A stretch of 64,000 nt of DNA, taken from contig OX104134.1 of assembly GCA_944470555.2 (NCBI GenBank), positions 112,152,701-112,216,700 on the forward strand. Direction: 5' to 3'. This document shows, in pieces, positions 1 through 11,600 of this stretch. The notes beneath the pieces were generated by a model. It was not told the origin of the DNA. It did no database searches and saw nothing but the letters and a program-made list of their open reading frames with translations. Position 1 is the stretch's first letter; each line of letters begins with the position of its first letter. Origin of the DNA: Heterobilharzia americana. Taxonomy: Eukaryota; Platyhelminthes; Trematoda; Strigeidida; Schistosomatidae. A program made the position numbers and the translations under genes.

Positions 1-1930
1 GAACTGTAAGTACTCGCTCTGTATTCTGATTTACTTTCAAGTTCTTATCGATAAATCTGGATGGATATCCATTTTGCATGAGAATCTTCCGTAGTTTATC
101 TAATTTTTCGTCAATAGTATCACTGGTGCAGATTCTTTTGATTCTTGAAGATAAAGAATGGATTAAATTCCTCTTTCTGCTGAGAGGTATCCAACTGTGG
201 AAATTCAAATATTGTCCATTCCAAGTAGGCTTCCTATAAATTGATCGCTGAAGAGAACCATCTGATCTCCGTTTCAATAAAACATCGAGAAAATGGAATT
301 CCGAGTTGTCTTCAAATTCTGGTGTGAAGCCGATCGATGGGTGACAGTCATTGAACGTTTTAGCTACAGCCTCAATATTTGTATTTTGATCGACTATGAT
401 GAAAGTGTCATCCATATATCTTTTATATAGGTAGAAACTATCAATTCATGAATGCAGCACACCATTCTCTAGCTTCGCCATAAAGCCAGTCAGCCAGCAA
501 CAGTCCAAGTGGCGACCCTATAGCAACCCCATCCTTTTGTCTGTATAGATCATTGTTGAATTTGAACTGCACATTGAAAGTACATCTTAGAAGCAATTCC
601 TTTAAATAGTGCTTTGGGATATCCACTTGAACATTATTATTTTCAGTGAACTCACATAGAAAGCAGATAGTTTCCGTGAGTGGGACATTAGTAAAGAGCG
701 AGACCGCGTCCAGAGAAATCATTCGCTTACCGGATATAATGACATTACTAACTGAGTTGACAAATTCGAAGGAATCCAATAAGCTATGTATGCTTAGCTG
801 TTTTCTGACTGGCTGGAGGATGTCAGACAACCGCTTGGCGATAGAATGATATGGTGAATTATTCATGTCCAAAATTGGACGAAGGGGAAGATTTTCTTTG
901 TGGACTTTCAGATGACCATATAAGCGACAAGTGACAGAACCAGAAGGTCGCAACTGCTCGAATAGTTCGGGGCTGATGATAGACTCATTCTTCACTTTCT
1001 TTAGAATTTGGGTGAGCTTTCGTTCAATTTGTTCTGTGGCATCATCTTGAGCAGACTCTTTGGAAAATTTACTCATATCTGATAAGATAGAGACCATTTT
1101 TGTGTTGTAATCCAAACGATCCATGAGGAGAATACCAGCACCTTTATCTGGACGAACTAGCAGCAAATCTTTATTTTTCAAGATTTCACGCAGTTGCTTT
1201 CTATGCTCATTTGTCAGCAATCGATTGCATTGTGGCTTCGTATTAAGGTATTGATGACAACAATTAAAGACAGCAGATTTGAACTGTTCAAGTCTCTTGT
1301 TTGAAACTGGTAGGAGATCATTTGTTTGGTTGATCAGATTTCCAAACTGGACTTTTATGTCTAAATCATTGGTAGTTACTGAGGTATCGCAAAATTTTGG
1401 ACCGAGAGATAAAACCTGCATTTGAATGGGAGTCAAATCTACCTTGGAGTAATTGAATACATATTTTTCTGGTGCTTCTGGAAAACGAGAATGTATTTCT
1501 GACTCTTTAAGACATCTCATCAACTTCAGTTTAGCGTCTTCTGATCGACATTTTGACACCGTCTCGACATATTATGTGAATTTAACGCGCTCGTCTTCCG
1601 ATAGATCGAATAATGCATGGGATCTTAATAAGAGATTACGCTCCAATTCAGGTAATCGCGATTTCGTTTCATCAGTGATATTCAAAGTGTGGCGCTTTAG
1701 AGAACGATGATTTGGACGAATGTGATTTCGACGTAAACTTTTCCAATACGGAGTTGGATATTCGCGTTTACCTATGCAGCTTTTGAGAAAACTGATTCGT
1801 ATATTCGCTACAGCAAGCTTGACAGAAAACTTCAGAAACCCATCGAGTTCCTTCAGTCACTGGGTCCTTGCTCAGCTTTAGACTACGAAACATGCCCATT
1901 GAGTCATAGAGATTCGGTTTTTCGTAGCAC
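1..1930 (-). mobile_element. Penelope-like retroelement (PLE), frameshifted, cut by window edge
   Basis: Read on the minus strand, this is one retroelement broken into at least three reading frames. The largest piece (1559-441) carries the reverse transcriptase. About 1700-1575 gives an upstream frame (ending in FDLSEDERVKFT then a stop) that looks like the N-terminal part. Below 441 the frame shifts and continues with RYMDDTFIIVDQ (the YxDD catalytic box) and a thumb-like region with FHFLDVLLKR and IYRKPTWNGQY. PLEs usually end in a GIY-YIG endonuclease; that part would lie left of base 1 and is not seen. The right limit is approximate because the N-terminal and terminal-repeat region is poorly conserved. 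Two or more frameshifts make this copy non-autonomous. Confidence 0.85.
441..1559 (-). pseudogene. PLE reverse transcriptase fragment
   Basis: The 372-residue open frame begins just after a stop at 1572-1574; its first residue is GTG, so no true start is visible. PLE reverse transcriptase signatures appear in order: RLYGHLKVHK near the middle, PLRPILDMNNSPYH, ISLDAVSLFTNVPLT (the aspartate-bearing motif A), and QKDGVAIGSPLGLLLADW at residues 341-358 (motif B). The catalytic YMDD box follows only after a frameshift, in the sequence below base 440. The protein would copy element RNA into DNA at telomeric or internal sites. Here it is a broken remnant. A retron or LTR-type enzyme is unlikely because the K-V-H-K and SLFTNVP signatures are typical of PLEs. 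Confidence 0.85.
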
Positions 1931-4012
1931 TTGGTTAGTGATGTAATTATACCCTATTGTTTTATAATGGACTGTTATATGTTTATGATATATATAAATA
2001 CGATTGTACAGCTTTAGAAAATGATATCGTCGAAAAAGAAAATTTTCTTCGCTGAATTATCTCTTCATTATTTAAACGTTGAGTTCTGACATCATTTTCA
2101 GTGCGTACTACTTCAAATAAATTTAGATAATTTTAAGTGTACACCAGCAAATTATGGTTAATGTTTTTGCAATGATAGGCAAGTTTTAAGTCTACATTGC
2201 GTATTAATCCGAAATGCATTGCACAGTTTTACTAAGTGGGATTCTACTCACTCATCGTCCACTCAGTCTATCGATTTCTTCTAATGACAACTTTAAACCT
2301 CCTTTTCGGCTGATGTCATAAACATTTATTGTAAGATATTTGATTGTTAAGGGGGCCACGCTTCAAGTTACCTTACCTTATCTAAAACACAACTGATATC
2401 CATTCTTTTCCCCTCTAAATATCGTAGATGTCGAAATACCAGTTCTTACTGTACAGTTTTTTCTGAATAATTGGTAGGTTTTGGGAGGATCTCTAGATTA
2501 AGAACTGCGCAAATACATCACACTGTTGCGATAAACTTCGTCTTCTAACTACCCTATCGAAATTCATAAAAAGGACTCATTGTTTCAGATTAGATATGTC
2601 CACAAACTTTTTGTACAACGGTAAACCTAAAATAAATCGTGTAAAATGGCAAATTAATTCATCTAATAAGTTTCGTGACAATTTTCGGCACTGATGAAAT
2701 CAATGAAAACACTAATTACAATTTTCACCTCAGTAGAATATCTCACTATATAAATAGACCTTACTGTAGTCACAGTGTATTTAAGAAATTAAAACAAGAT
2801 TTTTACAGGACATTTCGATGCGTATGCCAAAGCTTCTTCAGCGGTGGAATATTTACTTGGCATAATCATCAGTTATGTTACTCGTGCACCTCCATTTATA
2901 CTCTACTCGAGTTGTGGGATTCCTGGACAATACTAAACATAATTTTTGATTTAATGGTATTACTTTTGTTATGGATTAGCTGGTCCATAACTGTAAATCC
3001 GGTTTGGTACACAAACTTCACATACAATTTGTTGTGTGAATTGGCTAACTGCCTATATTATCTCAGATATACTTGTCCTACTATGTGAAGATATTTTATC
3101 GTGATCACTTTTCTCAACTCTCATGATCATCTTTCATAAACTAAGATTTTTGATGACCTGTTATTTTACAGTATAGATTAGAATATTGATGCATAATTTA
3201 TCTCTGAGGTTCATACTTGCAATAACATGGATGTGCCAATCTTTCCTATTTCGCGTTATAGTTAAGTTATTTGGGTGTGTTGTAATACAATGATATGACA
3301 GGCCTCAGGTTAATGACAAATGGTATATTCTGAATATGTAAAGGAGAATTACTTCACAGTAGTTTAAATATTTGGCTCACAGCCACTGAATTACAGTTTC
3401 ACACCAACTAGACCTACCTTAATCAGCAACTCACCGTTAGTGCCCATAAGATAGATGTAATTCAGAGCCTTACTCCTCGATTCTTCTCAAATTAGTAAAT
3501 CGCTGATATCCTTTATTTGTAAGGCTTTCAGTTAAGGTTCCCATTCTTTGAGTTTCTTTAGTTTCAGATATCATTAAAGAATATGATCAGCAATAACTTT
3601 ATCTGTGGAGTTTCTGATTGTGCAAATGTGCTTTCCATTGATACCTCTAACTTCTTTTCTGTTAACAAATAACTGTAATTATTTCATCCACTGCCATTCA
3701 TAATTGTTATTTACAGTAATTTGGTATTACAAGATAATACATTGTCAGCTTCTTAGTACAAACTGTGAGTCGTTTCTGTGTACTAGCCAATGTACTCCTA
3801 TAACAATATAATGATATGCTACCCTCATTATTATAATGATCCTTATATTCACATAGTTCACACTTCAAGTTGTCCACCTATCAAAACTTCAGTTAAAAAG
3901 GTCATATGCACATACAGTTATTATGCCTATAGGCGGATTCAAATTTCGAGGGGTTTTTGGGGATTTAGAAATATTTTCAAGTTAGTATTCATCGTAGACT
4001 GACATCAGTTGG
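1931..4012. other. AT-rich sequence without recognisable gene
   Basis: About 2 kb of AT-rich DNA. An open frame at 2675-3088 (137 codons, Cys/Tyr/Trp-rich) has no recognisable domain, no convincing codon pattern and no splice context, so it is not called. The left part may include the terminal repeat of the adjacent PLE, but no duplicate of it is available in the window to prove this. Confidence 0.5.
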
Positions 4013-4170
4013 AGGAACAATGGAAACCTGAAGGCACTGGACAGCTGTTTTGTCCTAGTGTGGGACTCCTCAGCAGTGCATACCCACGACCCCGCAGGGA
4101 TCTAACCCGAAACCTCCAGGTTCCGTAGCCAGCACGTTGCCATTGAGCCACTGGGTTGGAATCCAATGGT
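4013..4170 (-). repeat. tRNA-like SINE carrying a hammerhead ribozyme motif
   Basis: On the minus strand this roughly 155-bp unit starts with a tRNA-like head: an A-box-like TGGCTCAATGGC followed by a B-box-like GGTTAGATCC, consistent with an internal RNA polymerase III promoter. It then runs into a hammerhead motif and ends in a CTTCAGGTTTCCATTGTTCC tail. The arrangement matches short schistosome elements in which a tRNA-derived promoter is joined to a self-cleaving hammerhead. No target-site duplication was identified, so the outer limits are approximate. Confidence 0.65.
4034..4079 (-). ncRNA. hammerhead ribozyme motif with one core substitution (G12 to A)
   Basis: Minus-strand order: GCACTG (stem I, 4079-4074), CTGAGGA (core C3-A9), GTCC-loop-GGAC (stem II), AAA (core, normally GAA), ACAGCTGT (self-complementary minimal stem III), C17 at 4040, then CAGTGC (stem I, 4039-4034). 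Stem I is a perfect 6-bp pair. The only core departure is A instead of G at position 12 (base 4051). G12 is needed for catalysis in characterised hammerheads, so this copy is probably inactive or very slow. Confidence 0.7.
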
Positions 4171-7100
4171 CCATATTTCCAACTTCTGTCAGTTCACGAC
4201 ATACCGCAACCGCCACCCAATGTTTGTCATTTGAACTAGCAGTCTCTATTTTCGCGCTGTAACTGTGTCATCTGTCTGGTGGTATTCGACTGCTTTCTGC
4301 AACTGCTAAAATCTGAATGTATTCCTCATGATATTATTTACCACATTCATTAAAATATACTGACCTGCTGTTTCTACAAAAATCTTGGTTGTTTATCTGC
4401 ATATACTTCTCTTTAACTGGATATCGCATAAATTATCCTGATCATTAGTACTAATCAATAGATAATGATATGCTAGTCCAACTTTTTACTCACTCTAATT
4501 GCTCATCTTTAACTCATTCACTAGTAGGCATTACTTAGAAATTTTTGGCAATTAGCTTCCGGTTTCGTAGCTTAACATTCAGTGTTCATTATATGAGAAG
4601 AAATAATGATGAGGATGGTGGAACAGTATATCTATTTTTAATAAATAGTAATGATAAAACTACATCGTATGAGGTGTTTTTACTTGTGTAGTCCCGTCGT
4701 AGTATACTAAAACAAATAACAAAATAAACAATATTTCGACCTTGCTAGGAGATCGTTTGGAAGAGCGATGATAATAGGAATAAATGGAATGAGAATTATT
4801 GTGTGGAATCAATACTGACTTGAGCAGATGAATATTTAACATTATTAAATGAATTAAAGCATCAAATGTTTCATGAAACATGCTTGTTTAACTAATGTAA
4901 CTTAGCAGGGGAAAAAATGAATGTTATTCATGTATAATAGTTACTGTGGTTTCCTAGACCTTTGATTCATCCTCCATGATTATGTAATGACTGCAGAAAC
5001 AAAAGTACTTGTGTGATTTCGTTTAAGGAGCACAATCGTGTAATCTATAAAGTTTTTGGAACATTGGTAGTGTAGAATCTTTTTAATAGTGTGCATGATG
5101 AATGAAGTTATTGGTCTCATAGTCCATGGATTTCCATCACTACAAGTATGGAACAAAAGCTGTTTATGATGTTAGCTCATAAATGCAGTATTCCTGTACT
5201 ACTCCAAAAATTTATACTCCATTAAATTTTCGTCATATACCAATCTTGCCTAGTATGAAAGTGTTAACAATTTGATAGAATTAATTTTAAGTTGAATCAT
5301 CAGTGATTTAAAAAAACTGATTACTTTCAATTTAGTCTAATCGTTTGTTTTGCATAATTGCCATGTAGGAAACTAGACGCTAATAAGAAAGGGAATATAA
5401 TTCGTAAGTCAACTTAGGTTTTGTTTCAGATCATCCTATAATCAGAGAAGTTATATGCCTACTTCATTTCAGTTTCATTTTTAATATGGTCCATCAACTA
5501 AACAGTATCGAAGTCATTTATGGTAAAGCACACAGCATATTCCTCTTAAATCAGCTCCAGAATCCCAAATGCAAGCATACATGAGACTGCTTATTTTCTC
5601 AGACCTAAAACAGATAGGTAGGACTCAAAACCTAATGGCTAATGAAATGACTACTGATTATTGTCCAAACTCAGTCTAAATGTATATGTTATGACTACAT
5701 TAAGAATACTAAATGCCTATGAAACGTGTAGACTAGTATTACAGTGTGCACAGTATTTTATGTTTGTTAGTAGTATGACTAAAAATTGATTAAACCATTA
5801 TTTTAAGTGTTAGATGTTTAATAACAGTTTTATCGTTGTGCTAGCTACTACACATACAAATACATATTCATATTATAGTGTAAACAACTCGAATTTACAC
5901 TCAACATATCTATCTATCTATTCATGAGGCACTTTCACTCTATTGTTTATATCTCAGTCTGTAAAGTTAGTTCAAAATATTCACGTGATTATTTCAATGT
6001 GTAATAGTGTTGTTGTTCCGGCTGCTGTTGTTGTTTAAACTTGCGATGAATATGTTTGTGATTCGTTTACTACAAAGCGTGGACCAAAAATATTAAGGGT
6101 GGATAAGTAGTTGGTGAGTTAGTGAGTGAATGAATGAGATAAACTATAAGGTGATGACAGCTCAACTTACTACTCATCGGTCTTATATCAATTAAATATT
6201 TATTCACATCCGGTTTATCTTAATTGAATGAAATGGCATTCATGTATGTGTGTGCGTGTGTGTATGCATAAACTTATTGAGACTTTAGACGAGAAGGAAA
6301 TAGATATACACTACTTCACATTGTGCGAATGTGTCACTAATCCAGTACTAAACTAATTTAGACCTTCTGACCTATTTTGATATTTGAAACTAGCGGTTAC
6401 TCCTGTGGAATAATTGCAACCAACTTCAGGAGCATATACATATCACAGGGTAGAGCAATAAATTATATGCGCAAAGAATATTTAGTATGCAAGCCATTTT
6501 GCATATCTTTATTAATTATCAACTATTATACTCATAATAAGAGCAACTGAGGACCATAAAGTATGTGTAAGGAATCAAATTTGATATCTGCAGCGTACCT
6601 GCGTTATATCCCTACTTACTTTTGTATTGAACGCTTACGGTCAAGAAGCAGAAATTGAACATTACCCAACAACATCATGCATCATTACTACTTGCGCTTT
6701 GAAGATTACAATGTATCTGAAGGAGAATGATGGCACTTATTTTGTTATCTGATGGGCGATGTCACACAATACTGGTTTGTTCTAAGATTAGGTCAAACTG
6801 TTATCCAATACACCCTGTTGTATAGGAAATAATAAAAAACTCTTAAATGGAAGAGGAAGATCACTAAACATGAAAACAATCAAACAAGGTGCTGCACTTA
6901 GCTGCATAAAGTTACATGAATTCTTTCTGAGTGATTTCTACCTATATCTATTTCCTTTAGAATTTAACGAACTGTTATTTATTTTCCATTTTTGTTTCAC
7001 GTTTATTTAGAAGAAAGTACTCTACCCTTTCTTTTCTTTTCTTTTCATGTTCAGTCCGTCTCTCTAACTGATGTAGTCTGTCTCTCCCTCCTAATATACA

Positions 7101-10100
7101 TGTGCTTTCTTGCCTTTAATTTCAACTACTTACTTTATACTTTCTTGAATATTCCTTTTCTGTTTTTTTGTTTGTGTGTTGTGCATATTTATTTGTTGTC
7201 TTTATCTTTTGTAAAGCAAGAATTTTAACAATGTAATCATTTAAATAATTACTAGATGAGTGCTGCACTATATCAAGCCTGGCCATATCAAGTTGTCTTT
7301 TTCTTCAGTTTATTTTTCATCTTCTGCATATATACCTAGACACACATACATATACAAAACTGTGTATCTTGAGCGTTGACAGATGCGCTCGATATATATC
7401 GGAGACAACACAGTTGCCTTAACTCATCTATTTTGGCCCCATGTCGACATTAACATATCTTGTTTTCCTTTTTTTCTTCTTCTCCTTCTTTAACCTGCTG
7501 TGTTGATCTTTTTAACAATGTTTTCTTCTCTTCCCTTCATGTGTTTCAGATGCATGAAGCCCTAATCAGGGAATCACGTGTTGCTAATGCTATTATTTTT
7601 ATTATTATCAACATCACAGTCAACTGAAGAGTCACTTGGCCTTTTCACTAAGTGATCATTTTTCGAAATACCGAATTTGTAAATAGGTTATAGTAACAAA
7701 TAGAGAAAAAGAGATGTGTATGAAGGAATAAATGTCGACTTAGCAATTTCTTATTTGGATAGGTATCAAAAACGTAGTAAAATGTCCAACGATTTTCAAT
7801 CAACATTAATTGCATTGTTTTTGAATTGTACAGTATTACATGCCTGTATTTAGAGTAGTGCGTTCACGACGGCATAACTCACATTCCCTCATTAGTAGTC
7901 TGAGCTTATAATTCAATTGAAAACGCAATGAATTCTTGTTAATTAGATGACATTTCAAAATCAGACTACATCTACATTTTTCTACATGTGAAAACGTACA
8001 TAATGTCATTTTTATGTTAACTGATAGTCTTTCTTCTGAAAAGCGTACTAAGTCTTCACTTTATTCACTTATAGTATGAGAAGTTTCCGTGATGACACTG
8101 TAAACCAGTGTTACTTACAATTCTCTTACAAACATGGAAATCAAGGCTCAAAGAAAAGTGAACTGCAACTTTCTGATTGATGAGTCGGTTTTTAATGATG
8201 ATAACATCTTATGAAACAACATGAAACCTTTCATAAAACTGTAATGGCTGAAGTTAGCAAACCCACCATAAGCAAAACATAGGGAAATTTTAAAAAAGCA
8301 TATAAGTGGTGAAAACATCAATGAACTATAACAAAACATGCTCAGAACTTTGAAAATGAATAACATTGAAAACAACCATACGCTTAATGACTGAATGTCT
8401 GGAACCACACGTTTTTAAAGTCTCGATGACACTAGTCAGAAGCTACACTTGGTTGAGTGACTGAGCACAATAGTCGGTGATGTTGCATACTGGCGTAATA
8501 TATTCGTCTACTTCCTCTTAGCTCCTTTGCCCTAGATAAAATTGCATTTCACCGTAGACAGTGTTTGGGTATGTCCGACACCCCCTTCCAACTCAATCAC
8601 TATTGGTACATTACTCCATCAAATGATACAGATCCCTTATCTGAAACGGTATGCTTAGCTTCCTGAATACTCACTCTGTTGTCCCACCGCAAGTAAGCAC
8701 TACTATGAAGGAACCTGGCTTATTGTAACTTCCTTTCGTTCACATTGAGCTTTTTTAACAAGTTCCAGTTTCCATTGAAAATTTAGTGTTGCTTCACAAA
8801 CTGATTCATGATGTTTCAAACAGTCAGCTTGCACAATATTTGTACTTGACGTGGTAAAAGCATTGTTGTTTGTCTATAGAGATAGGTGATTCACCTTGAT
8901 ATGGTTTTGTTAAACTGTTTACCAAAGATCATCTAATAAATAATACGCTGTCACTGTGTTTTGATCCAACAGAAAGGTAAGCTTGAAATTATTCGCTTCA
9001 CTTTCTTACGTTTCCTTATTACATTTTGATCATGAGGAATTCAGGGGTTTAAATATAATTTTGTGTTCATACGTTTGTGCGAAATGAACATTGTTTGTCT
9101 ATATAGTATTCAAAAAAATAGTGTCAGGGTATTATAATGGCCATGGCGAAAAAGGCTGGATGTATTTTTTTGCGGTGAGATCAATCAGTTTGGGTATAGC
9201 TGAAGTACTAGCCATCCAGAAGTTCAAACCAGCGCCATTTGTCCTGGAAAATTACGTTAAACGTTTGTCTTTGCCATGCCCATCACAAAACCTTGAATTC
9301 TTTATAAAAACTATAGTGGTTGTATTTAACTTAGGTTACTTTTCCATCCAGAGAAAATGCCTAGCTGCAACAGAACATTTTAACTAACTATTCTTTCTAG
9401 TTGTATTTTGTTTTTGTAAGGACAGTATAGCACATTAGTGTCATTAGTCTTTTAGTCTGAAGGTAGTACTCTTGACATTGCAATAAGGATACTCAAAATG
9501 AGCAAATGTTTAGAACATTATTTCCATGTGCGACTTATCAATGAACACTGATGTTTGATATGTTGCCTTTTCCCAATTAAAATTTTTTTTTCAGATATGA
9601 ATGCAGTTTATATGAACTATGATCAAAATTTGACCGAATAGCATTGTAAATATTGGGGGCTGAGTATTGTATTGTATTTGTGTAAGCCAAAGGTTGTTTG
9701 AAATGAAATCGTTATAACGTGCACTGCTAATAAAATTCACACAAATGACCATTTACTTGAGACACCTGTAATTTTGAAGCTACACAGACGTTAAAACGTA
9801 CTTCTGATGTTACATTATGGTTTTCCCCCGGGACTTCATTTCATTCCTGTCGTTGTACTTTATCTGAAAATAGCTTATTTTCAAAAGTTATTCTGCAGTA
9901 ACTTGTTTTTTTACTGCATTTTGTTCAGTCTTCAAATTAGACATTTAGTGAACTGCTTTCACAGGTTAGACAGTAGATGAATCTCTATGATTTGTCCTTT
10001 GTATTTAATTTCTCATAACAATTCCATTCTCTGTATTTCCCCACCCCTCCCATCTACCACATTTATTCACTTCCGTGTATGATCCATTCTGAAAGAATTA

Positions 10101-10790
10101 GTTTAGACAAACAGAACAGAACACACTCAGCCTTGAGTCTGCCTTCTGAGTCTAACAAAGCATTTTTCATCAATGACCTACCAAATCTAGGCAACTTAGT
10201 TAATCTGACCAGACTAGCGATTTTCTACCCCTTGAATGTGCTAGTATTCTGAGTGGTGGGGAAGAAACTTTTCGCTGTCTCAGCTACCTAACACTTGATA
10301 GAAAAATGATTCGCCTACTCCCACCCCACTTCCTCTTGCAACCTATTCTCCTCTATACATTTTCTCAGTGAGATGGATAGTGCCTGTGCATGTTGTGATT
10401 CTGCAATCCATTAATTCTACATGTGCATAGATAAATGATAGTTAATGAGTCAGCAGGACTACGCTTAATCTCTGTGCTGGTTGTGAACTGTATATTTTAA
10501 ACATAAAGGTCAAACGTTTTAAATTTGAATGCATTTTTAAGCAGCTTCACTTGATCATTTTAAAATGATTTAATTCCTTAAGTATATGAAAACAATTAAT
10601 AAATGTCTGTTTCTTGAGGTTATTTATGTTTGTTACTTCCACCAATATTTTTATCATCGCTGAAGTGCAATTTAATAATATATTAATGTCCTCCATATCA
10701 CTCTATATAGCTACAACGAAAAACACTTAAAAGAATTGCTCAACTATGGGTTGTTTGGTGCCAACACTAATTTCCTATTAAAACCAACAC
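4171..10790. other. AT-rich intergenic or intronic DNA, no gene recognised
   Basis: About 6.6 kb of AT-rich sequence with short GT- and T-rich tracts (for example around 6240 and 7020-7200). The short open frames here (such as 6992-7228 and 9091-9387) are T-rich or lack a domain and splice context. Nothing in this stretch can be supported as a gene, an RNA or a named element. Confidence 0.5.
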
Positions 10791-10802
10791 AAAAAATGCT
10801 AT
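10791..10802. repeat. target-site duplication, left copy (RTE family A)
   Basis: AAAAAATGCTAT immediately before the ATC/CAT tail of the element at 10803-14748. The same 12 bases recur at 14749-14760 directly after the element 5' end. Confidence 0.85.
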
Positions 10803-10995
10803 CATCATCATCACTATCAACATAGGACCAGGCATTACTGCGTAACGGTCCGAGTTGCCACACCTCATATCAGCACATCAAGTAAAAAGGTAGTGAGGTG
10901 AAGGATGAAGATAAGTGAATGCAGTCAAAAGAAATATAAAGTATGAGAAGAAAGGAAAGAGGAGTGACAAAATAGTGAGATTCGGTATAGCGTTG

Positions 10996-11600
10996 TTAAG
11001 ATGAGGATAATGTGTGTATACATCTGCGCCACTGACTTCGGTTCTGAGCCATATCACCTAGGGTCTCCAACCACTGGTTCCTCTTGTCCCGTGGACCCCA
11101 ACCACCTAGTCTGCATCGTCCTACATGGCTTAAACCAACAGTCAGAGACTTCATACATTGGTGCCATGTTTTAGTCTGGCCACCTCGGGCCTTTTTCCAG
11201 CCTGAACCCACCTCAGCCAACATTGTGTGACGAGGCAATCGGTGACTAGGCATACGTAGTACGTGTCCCAACCATCTCAGTCGATGAAGGTTCACAACCT
11301 CGTCGACTGACTTACCTCTTCTCCCTAAAACTCTACACCTAACTTCTGCATTACTCACATGGTGACACCACGGAATACGTCCTATACTACGAAGGCAACG
11401 GTGGTCAAATACCTGTAACCTTCTCATGTCTTCCACTTTCAATGGCCATGTTTCACAGCCATACAGTAGAACAGAGCGGACTGCTGTGCAGTACACGCGA
11501 CCCTTAATAGACAAACGAATATCACGGCGGCGCCATAGGTGGCGCAAATTGGCAAAAGCCAATCGAGCCTTTTGTATCCGTGCAGAAATCTCATCGGCAA
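10996..11600 (-). pseudogene. C-terminal part of the RTE polyprotein, shifted frame
   Basis: Continues the preceding protein in another frame: GLVADEISARIQKARLAF reads on directly from YLGSRINP once the frame changes near 11600. It carries the conserved RTE tail: LYGCETWPL, RLRWLGHVLRMP, TKTWHQCMKSL and GDMAQNRSQWRRC, ending in LSSS and a stop. The same C-terminus is found in the truncated copy at 24861-25163. A single-base change in the genome, or a sequencing error, is enough to explain the break; programmed frameshifting cannot be excluded but no slippery site is obvious. Confidence 0.85.

Noticed and set aside
2675..3088. 137-codon open frame with many Cys, Trp and Tyr residues
   Set aside because: AT-rich composition, no recognisable domain, no splice context and no second copy in the window to test against.
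9091..9387. 98-codon open frame containing GYYNGHGEKGW
   Set aside because: The sequence looks protein-like in part, but no family was recognised and no splice sites in a matching phase were found, so it is not called.
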